Source of the DNA: Oncomelania hupensis
Taxonomy: Eukaryota > Mollusca > Gastropoda > Littorinimorpha > Pomatiopsidae
Length of the DNA: 64,000 nt
NCBI GenBank assembly: GCA_036898135.1
Contig: JBAHVR010000264.1
Coordinates: 1 to 64,000 of the forward strand
Direction of reading: 5' to 3'
Every line of letters begins with the position of its first letter. Position 1 is the stretch's first letter. The notes below the pieces were generated by a model, which did not search any database, was not told the DNA's origin, and saw nothing but the letters and a program-made list of their open reading frames with translations. The position numbers and the translations under genes were made by a program. Positions 59,149-64,000 of this stretch are shown here, in pieces.

Positions 59149-62100
59149 ATGTCGGACCCAGTGGCCTTGAGATTGCGCTTCAAGGAATTGGGAGAAGCTT
59201 TACACTTAGCAGGGGGAGACCTAATTGCGTATATAAATGCAGAGGTAGAGAAACAGGAGGCTAAGGCAGAAAGAGCAGCAGAGAGAGAACAGAAGAAACT
59301 CGAAGCAGAACAGAGGAAAGCAGAACTAGAAGCAGAGCAAAAGAAATTAGAACTAGAGCAGAAGAAATTAGAGGCAGAGAGAGAAACGAGGAAATTAGAG
59401 CTAGAAGCAGAACAGAAGAAGGTAGCAGCAGAGAGAGAAGCAGAAGTTAGGAGGTGGGATTATGAGCGGGCAGAAAAAGAAAAAGAGAGGGAAGAAAAGG
59501 AAAAAGAAAGACAGCATGAGTTAGAGCTAAGAAGATTGGGATCAGGAGCTTCAAGTTCTTCCTCAACCCCTCCCCACTCAGATCAGCTAGAGGTAGCATC
59601 CAACCCTGTACAAGGAATGTCATTTCCACTGGGAACATTCAATGAGAGAGAAGAAGGTCTAGATCTCTATCTGACTAGGTTTGAGCGCCTAGCAACAGAG
59701 TACAAACTAGATCCCACTCATTGGTCTTTTAAGCTTAGTCAAGGGCTTAGAGGAAAGGCTTATGACATCTACAGTAAGCTACCGACTGACAGAGTGACTG
59801 ACTATCACAAAGTAAAAGAGGCACTCCTAACGGGATTCGAACTGACAGGAGAATGCTACCGGCAAAAGTTCCGCACCAATCGGAGAGTGAAAGGAGAGAG
59901 CTATGCGCAGTTCGCGGATCGGTTGTCCACAATGCTGGATAAGTGGATTTGCCAGTCAGCCACGGTAAAGACGTATGATGGACTGACAGAACTGTTAGTA
60001 TGGGAACAGCTATGGGCAACCATGACCCCCGAGCTGAGAACATTCTCAGTAGAGCAGGGCGCGGAAAGACTAGAAGATCTGGTCAAGGTCGCAGATAGGT
60101 ACGTGGCCGCCCACGGAGAAGCCAAGAGCTTCAGGCGAGACCTAAAGCCTAACGGGAAAGAAGCACAGAAACGAAGCCCTAACCGAGAAGAGCGCACCGC
60201 GAATAAGCCGAATAACCCCAGACCTGGGCAGAATAAAGGACCCAACACGGAATTCGGGAAAAGAGGTCCTGCAGAACAGAGACGGTATTGCTCGTTCTGC
60301 AACAGAAACAATCACTCCACCGCAGAATGTTTCAAGTTGGCCGCACAACGTAGGGAAGAGCGCGAAAGCCGGCCAGCGCACAGAGTTCTAACTCAAAGCA
60401 GCGGTAACAAGCCACACACAATCGGAGATCACCCATCGGTGACAGACACGGTCAATGTCAACGGAAAAGAAGCGAACTGTCTGTATGACACAGGTCTATC
60501 ATACGACGCGATAGTTAGCGAATCTCTTGTATCGCGCGCGGACTTGACGGACAAGACAGTCGAACTACAAGGAGCAGACTTGACGAAACCGACGACTACT
60601 TGCCCAATAGCTTGGATAGAAGTAGAGAGTAGGTACGTCACAGGACGAATCCAAGCAGCTGTTTTACAGAAACCCCTGTATGATCTAGTGCTAGGTTGTA
60701 GGTATGTGTTCTTAGGCACGCCCCCCAAAACTGTAGAGATAGCTGCAGTGCAAACCAGGGCCCAAGCTAAAACCCAACCACCCCAGCCCGAGTTCGCTCC
60801 GAATCCAGGACTCGAAGAGATCAAAACAGCACAGAAAGAAGACACCTCGATAGCGAAGTGCTTCCAGAAGCTACCCAAGGCGCACACACCCCCGCACAAG
60901 GGAGACTTCTACATGGAAGAGGGAGTTCTACATCGACAAGGAGATGGAGATCACACCCAACTAGTACTACCAGCCACCCTTCGAGCCCAAGTACTAGAAT
61001 TAGGCCACAGCATGCCACTCAGCGGACACATGGGAATTGGAGCCACAGTGCAGAGAATCAGCGCACACTACTATTGGCCAGGAATCACGGAGGATGTCAA
61101 GCGCTACGTGAAATCTTGCCACCAATGTCAACGATATTCCCCGCGACATCACACCGTACCAGTTACCTTAGGACCATCGGTAGTAGTCGGCGTGCCATTC
61201 CAGCAAGTCTCAGTAGACATAGTTGGACCACTGCCCATGACCAAGAAGCGGAACAGATTTCTACTCACACTCGTCGACGCATGTACGATGTGGTGCGAAG
61301 CAGTCCCGTTGCCAGCGATCGACACCAAGAAGATTGCAGATGCACTCATCGCCATCTTTACCAGAGTCGGATTCCCGGACAGCATTAGAACGGACAACGG
61401 ATCTCAGTTCACCGGCCGCCTGATGCAAGACGTGTTCGAGTTGATACAAGTTCATCACATTCGCACACCACCATACCACCCAGCCAGCAACGGACAAGTA
61501 GAAAGACTGAATGGAACCCTTCTCACCATCCTCAGGAAAGTCGCAGACGACAATCCAGAAGCGTGGGACACCTACGTGAATGCGGCACTGTTCGCATACA
61601 GAGAAACGCCCCATGCAGCCACAGGCTACACCCCGTCAACATTGCTATTCGGCAGACCGCTAGCAGGACCGCTAGAAGCCCTACGCAGAAGTTGGACGGA
61701 AGCCAAGATAGACGACACACCCAGAGGTGCCACCAAGTACGTCGCAGACCTGCAGGAAACCCTCAAAGCAACGTGGAAGAAAGCTGGTGAAGCACTGAAG
61801 AAGGCAAGAGCCCGTCAGGCGAAGTACTACAACCGCCACGCGAAGGACAGAGAACTGCAAGTCGGCGATCAAGTGCTATTCTTACTTCCAAGTGGAACCA
61901 ACAAGCTGGACATCGCTTGGAGAGGACCGTACCAGGTGACTGCCAAGAAATCCAAGACAGTCTACCAAGCAGAGGTGAACGGGAGAGCCCGATACCACCA
62001 CATCAATCTCCTCAAGAAGTACACGGACCGACCAGCGACCCCCAGCACTCACAACTTGCTAGCCATCGCCATCGCGGAAGAAGGAGAAAGCATGGAGACC

Positions 62101-63624
62101 AATGCAGTAGAGTATCCCCTGCACTCCAAGGAAACCTACAAAGACGTGATACTCAACGGAGACCTAGCCGCCAAACAGCGACAGCAAGTACTACAGGTCA
62201 TTCGACAACATCAGACTGTGCTAACAGACCGACCAGGGAGGACAGACCTCGTCGAAGTAACCTTAACGGTGACCGACCCAACACCCGTCCGCCAGAAGCT
62301 CTACCCGATGCCACTGTCTCAGCAGCGAGCCATCAAGGAAGAGATAGACACCTTACTGGCAGCCGGAATCATCTCAGAGTCTACCTCACCCTACAGCGCA
62401 GGCACGGTATTGTTGCGAAAACCCAACGGAGAGCATCGACTGTGCATCGACTTCAGACTCCTGAATGCGGTAACGCAGTTCCAGCCAGAGCCACTCCCGG
62501 ACCAGACAGACCTATTTGCCAAGCTACAGCGAGCGAAGTACTTCTCACGCATCGACCTCAGCAAAGGATACTACCAGATACCAGTGCAACCGCAAGTCCG
62601 AAAGTACCTAGCGTTTAGCACTATGGAAGGACACTTCGAGTTCAATGTACTTCCATTCGGACTCCACAACGCACCCAGCATCTTCAGCGCCATGATGCGA
62701 AAACTCCTGGCACCCCTGAGCAGCGAGCACCTACATTCGTTTATGGACGACATCCTCATCGCTACACCTACGTGGGAGGAACATGTCACGCTCCTACAAC
62801 AACTACTCGCCCGCCTCAGAGACACGGGATTGACGGCAAGACCCACCAAATGTAAGATTGGATTCACCGAGCTAGAATTTCTGGGACACACCATAAGTCA
62901 AGGAAGCCTGCGACCGGTAGAAAAGACCGTGAAACGCCTACTCGACGCTCCTAGGCCCAAGACCAAGAAGGAGGTGCAGTCGTTTCTAGGACTCTGCGGC
63001 TTCTACCAGAAGTTCATCCCCAACTACAACAGCATCGCCGTACCACTGACAAATGGAACCCGGAAAATCGCCCCGGACAAAGTAGTATGGACAGCCGAAT
63101 GCGAGACAGCATTCCAAACACTCAAGGACAGAATGACATCGGCGCCAGTACTCCACCTACCCGATTTGACCCAGCCATTCGTTCTTCGCACCGACGCAAG
63201 CGACTTAGGCCTCGGAGCAGTACTGCTACAGCGCGACCCCAAGAATGCAGAGACGCTATTCCCTGTCGCCTACGCCAGCAGAAAATTGAGACCCGCCGAG
63301 ACCCACTACGCCACGTCGGAGAAAGAATGCCTTGGACTAGTCTGGGCCATACAGAAGTTTCAACTCTACCTGTATGGGACCCACTTCACAGTTCAGGTGG
63401 ACCACCAACCACTATCGTTCCTGGCAGCCTCCAAGTCTTTGAACTCTCGCCTGATGAGATGGGCACTCACCCTTCAGGCATACTCATTCCAAATCGAGTA
63501 CATCCCCGGCAAAGAGAACCACGGAGCCGACTACCTCAGTCGCCATCTCGTGGAGGACATAGCAGCTGTCGCCCACCCAACACAACTAAGGGCCACAGCA
63601 CCAGAATTCGTCCCCGCCCAGTAA
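59149..63624 (+). CDS. Gag-Pol polyprotein (single ORF, 1491 aa)
   Basis: The first ATG in frame is at 59149 (MSDPVALRL); the frame is open a little upstream only through a TTG. Domains by residue: Lys/Glu/Arg coiled coil about 30-135; capsid about 165-325, whose C-terminal part (CYRQKFRTNRRVKGESYAQF ... TELLVWEQLWATMTPELRTF) resembles the SCAN fold; zinc knuckle CSFCNRNNHSTAEC 381-394; protease active site DTG 447-449; integrase zinc finger about 619-659 (H...H, CHQC) and DDE core D690, D749, E785 with D-x35-E spacing; GPY/F module about 924-960; RT about 1050-1220 with FMDD 1198-1201; RNase H D1349, E about 1393, D1418. No frameshift separates gag from pol. No chromodomain and no env. The order IN before RT defines the Gmr1-like arrangement. 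Confidence 0.95.
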   Translation: MSDPVALRLRFKELGEALHLAGGDLIAYINAEVEKQEAKAERAAEREQKKLEAEQRKAELEAEQKKLELEQKKLEAERETRKLELEAEQKKVAAEREAEVRRWDYERAEKEKEREEKEKERQHELELRRLGSGASSSSSTPPHSDQLEVASNPVQGMSFPLGTFNEREEGLDLYLTRFERLATEYKLDPTHWSFKLSQGLRGKAYDIYSKLPTDRVTDYHKVKEALLTGFELTGECYRQKFRTNRRVKGESYAQFADRLSTMLDKWICQSATVKTYDGLTELLVWEQLWATMTPELRTFSVEQGAERLEDLVKVADRYVAAHGEAKSFRRDLKPNGKEAQKRSPNREERTANKPNNPRPGQNKGPNTEFGKRGPAEQRRYCSFCNRNNHSTAECFKLAAQRREERESRPAHRVLTQSSGNKPHTIGDHPSVTDTVNVNGKEANCLYDTGLSYDAIVSESLVSRADLTDKTVELQGADLTKPTTTCPIAWIEVESRYVTGRIQAAVLQKPLYDLVLGCRYVFLGTPPKTVEIAAVQTRAQAKTQPPQPEFAPNPGLEEIKTAQKEDTSIAKCFQKLPKAHTPPHKGDFYMEEGVLHRQGDGDHTQLVLPATLRAQVLELGHSMPLSGHMGIGATVQRISAHYYWPGITEDVKRYVKSCHQCQRYSPRHHTVPVTLGPSVVVGVPFQQVSVDIVGPLPMTKKRNRFLLTLVDACTMWCEAVPLPAIDTKKIADALIAIFTRVGFPDSIRTDNGSQFTGRLMQDVFELIQVHHIRTPPYHPASNGQVERLNGTLLTILRKVADDNPEAWDTYVNAALFAYRETPHAATGYTPSTLLFGRPLAGPLEALRRSWTEAKIDDTPRGATKYVADLQETLKATWKKAGEALKKARARQAKYYNRHAKDRELQVGDQVLFLLPSGTNKLDIAWRGPYQVTAKKSKTVYQAEVNGRARYHHINLLKKYTDRPATPSTHNLLAIAIAEEGESMETNAVEYPLHSKETYKDVILNGDLAAKQRQQVLQVIRQHQTVLTDRPGRTDLVEVTLTVTDPTPVRQKLYPMPLSQQRAIKEEIDTLLAAGIISESTSPYSAGTVLLRKPNGEHRLCIDFRLLNAVTQFQPEPLPDQTDLFAKLQRAKYFSRIDLSKGYYQIPVQPQVRKYLAFSTMEGHFEFNVLPFGLHNAPSIFSAMMRKLLAPLSSEHLHSFMDDILIATPTWEEHVTLLQQLLARLRDTGLTARPTKCKIGFTELEFLGHTISQGSLRPVEKTVKRLLDAPRPKTKKEVQSFLGLCGFYQKFIPNYNSIAVPLTNGTRKIAPDKVVWTAECETAFQTLKDRMTSAPVLHLPDLTQPFVLRTDASDLGLGAVLLQRDPKNAETLFPVAYASRKLRPAETHYATSEKECLGLVWAIQKFQLYLYGTHFTVQVDHQPLSFLAASKSLNSRLMRWALTLQAYSFQIEYIPGKENHGADYLSRHLVEDIAAVAHPTQLRATAPEFVPAQ

Positions 63625-63769
63625 TACCCTGTCACTAGTGTCCATAGCTACCTGGCACAGCATTGCAGCTCAGGTAGAGCAACTTACTTAGTTTGAAAAT
63701 AGGACCCTAGGATAGTGCAGTGTTAAACTAGGCTCTGTAGTAGAAAAAGGTCGAATCCAGTAGTCATCG

Positions 63770-63791
63770 CCTTTTTTCAGTTGAGGGAGCC
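63770..63791 (+). other. Polypurine tract candidate
   Basis: TTGAGGGAGCC immediately precedes the 3' LTR TG, where the plus-strand primer is expected. It is short and ends in CC, so it is weak by sequence and placed by position. Confidence 0.45.
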
Positions 63792-64000
63792 TGTCATGAA
63801 CTGGCTAGTTTTAACTCTGCCTATCACTATTTAGCCTTGTGTAGTCATTGTAACATTAGAGAGTTAAGGTATTACACAGCAGCAATTAAAGTACACACTG
63901 CGAGCCAGACCCTCACAGCGCAGTGACTCAACACTGTGGGCGAGAGTCGTAAACATTTTACCCAATGAGAGCTTAGGCAAAGCGGTTCGAGCCAGTTTGA
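63792..64000 (+). repeat. 3' LTR, first 209 bp
   Basis: Identical by eye to 57260-57468 over all 209 bp present. Continues beyond the window. Confidence 0.93.

Larger units (their letters stand above)
57260..64000 (+). mobile_element. Gmr1-like Ty3/gypsy LTR retrotransposon, apparently intact
   Basis: Order: 5' LTR, primer-binding site, leader, one gag-pol ORF, polypurine tract, 3' LTR (cut by the window end). Pol order is protease, integrase, RT, RNase H, unlike most Ty3/gypsy elements but as in the Gmr1-like group. The 209 bp of 3' LTR in view are identical to the 5' LTR and the ORF has no break, so the insertion is recent. No env-like frame. It inserted next to the 5' side of RTE copy 7. 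The right-hand target duplication lies outside the window. Confidence 0.93.

Overview
The window is eukaryotic and repeat-rich. It has long introns with GT-AG and one AT-AC boundary, many microsatellites, and nested RTE-like LINEs, SINEs, hAT elements, Helitrons and LTR elements. The two host genes are animal genes. The SINE, LINE and Helitron mix and the base composition suggest a lophotrochozoan, most likely a mollusc (perhaps a gastropod). The species call is inference only.

Layout. 1-10,800 is repeat territory: long (ATT)n, (CT)n, (GAT)n and (GT)n tracts, SINE pieces, an RT fragment of a second LINE type (4290-6790) interrupted by an RTE-like LINE copy, which in turn carries a solo LTR (5208-5950), and a second RTE copy on the minus strand (7838-9893). 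10,834-35,600 is a complete TGS1 gene (trimethylguanosine synthase, + strand, 11 coding exons, 1288 codons before the stop). All its introns are GT-AG except intron 9, which carries the signature of a U12-type AT-AC intron. TGS1 introns hold a young RTE copy, three hAT-type elements with 6-bp target duplications, a solo LTR, a Helitron, a CR1-like LINE, a SINE and MITE-like elements. 35,600-45,773 has no gene I can support, only dispersed repeats. 45,774-50,407 (minus strand) holds three 3' exons of a SAM-domain gene of the aveugle/SAMD10/SAMD12 type; its 5' exon(s) were not found. One of its introns contains a second Helitron of the same family as the one in TGS1, in opposite orientation. 50,400-57,230 is again LINE, SINE and hAT nests plus a fold-back element.

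57,260 to the window end is an apparently intact LTR retrotransposon: a 1514-bp 5' LTR, one 1491-codon gag-pol ORF, and the first 209 bp of a 3' LTR identical to the 5' LTR. Its pol order is protease, integrase, reverse transcriptase, RNase H. That order is unusual for Ty3/gypsy and is the hallmark of the Gmr1-like group. Its Gag contains a region resembling the SCAN domain, which is thought to descend from this group. This element and the AT-AC intron in TGS1 are the two most notable observations.
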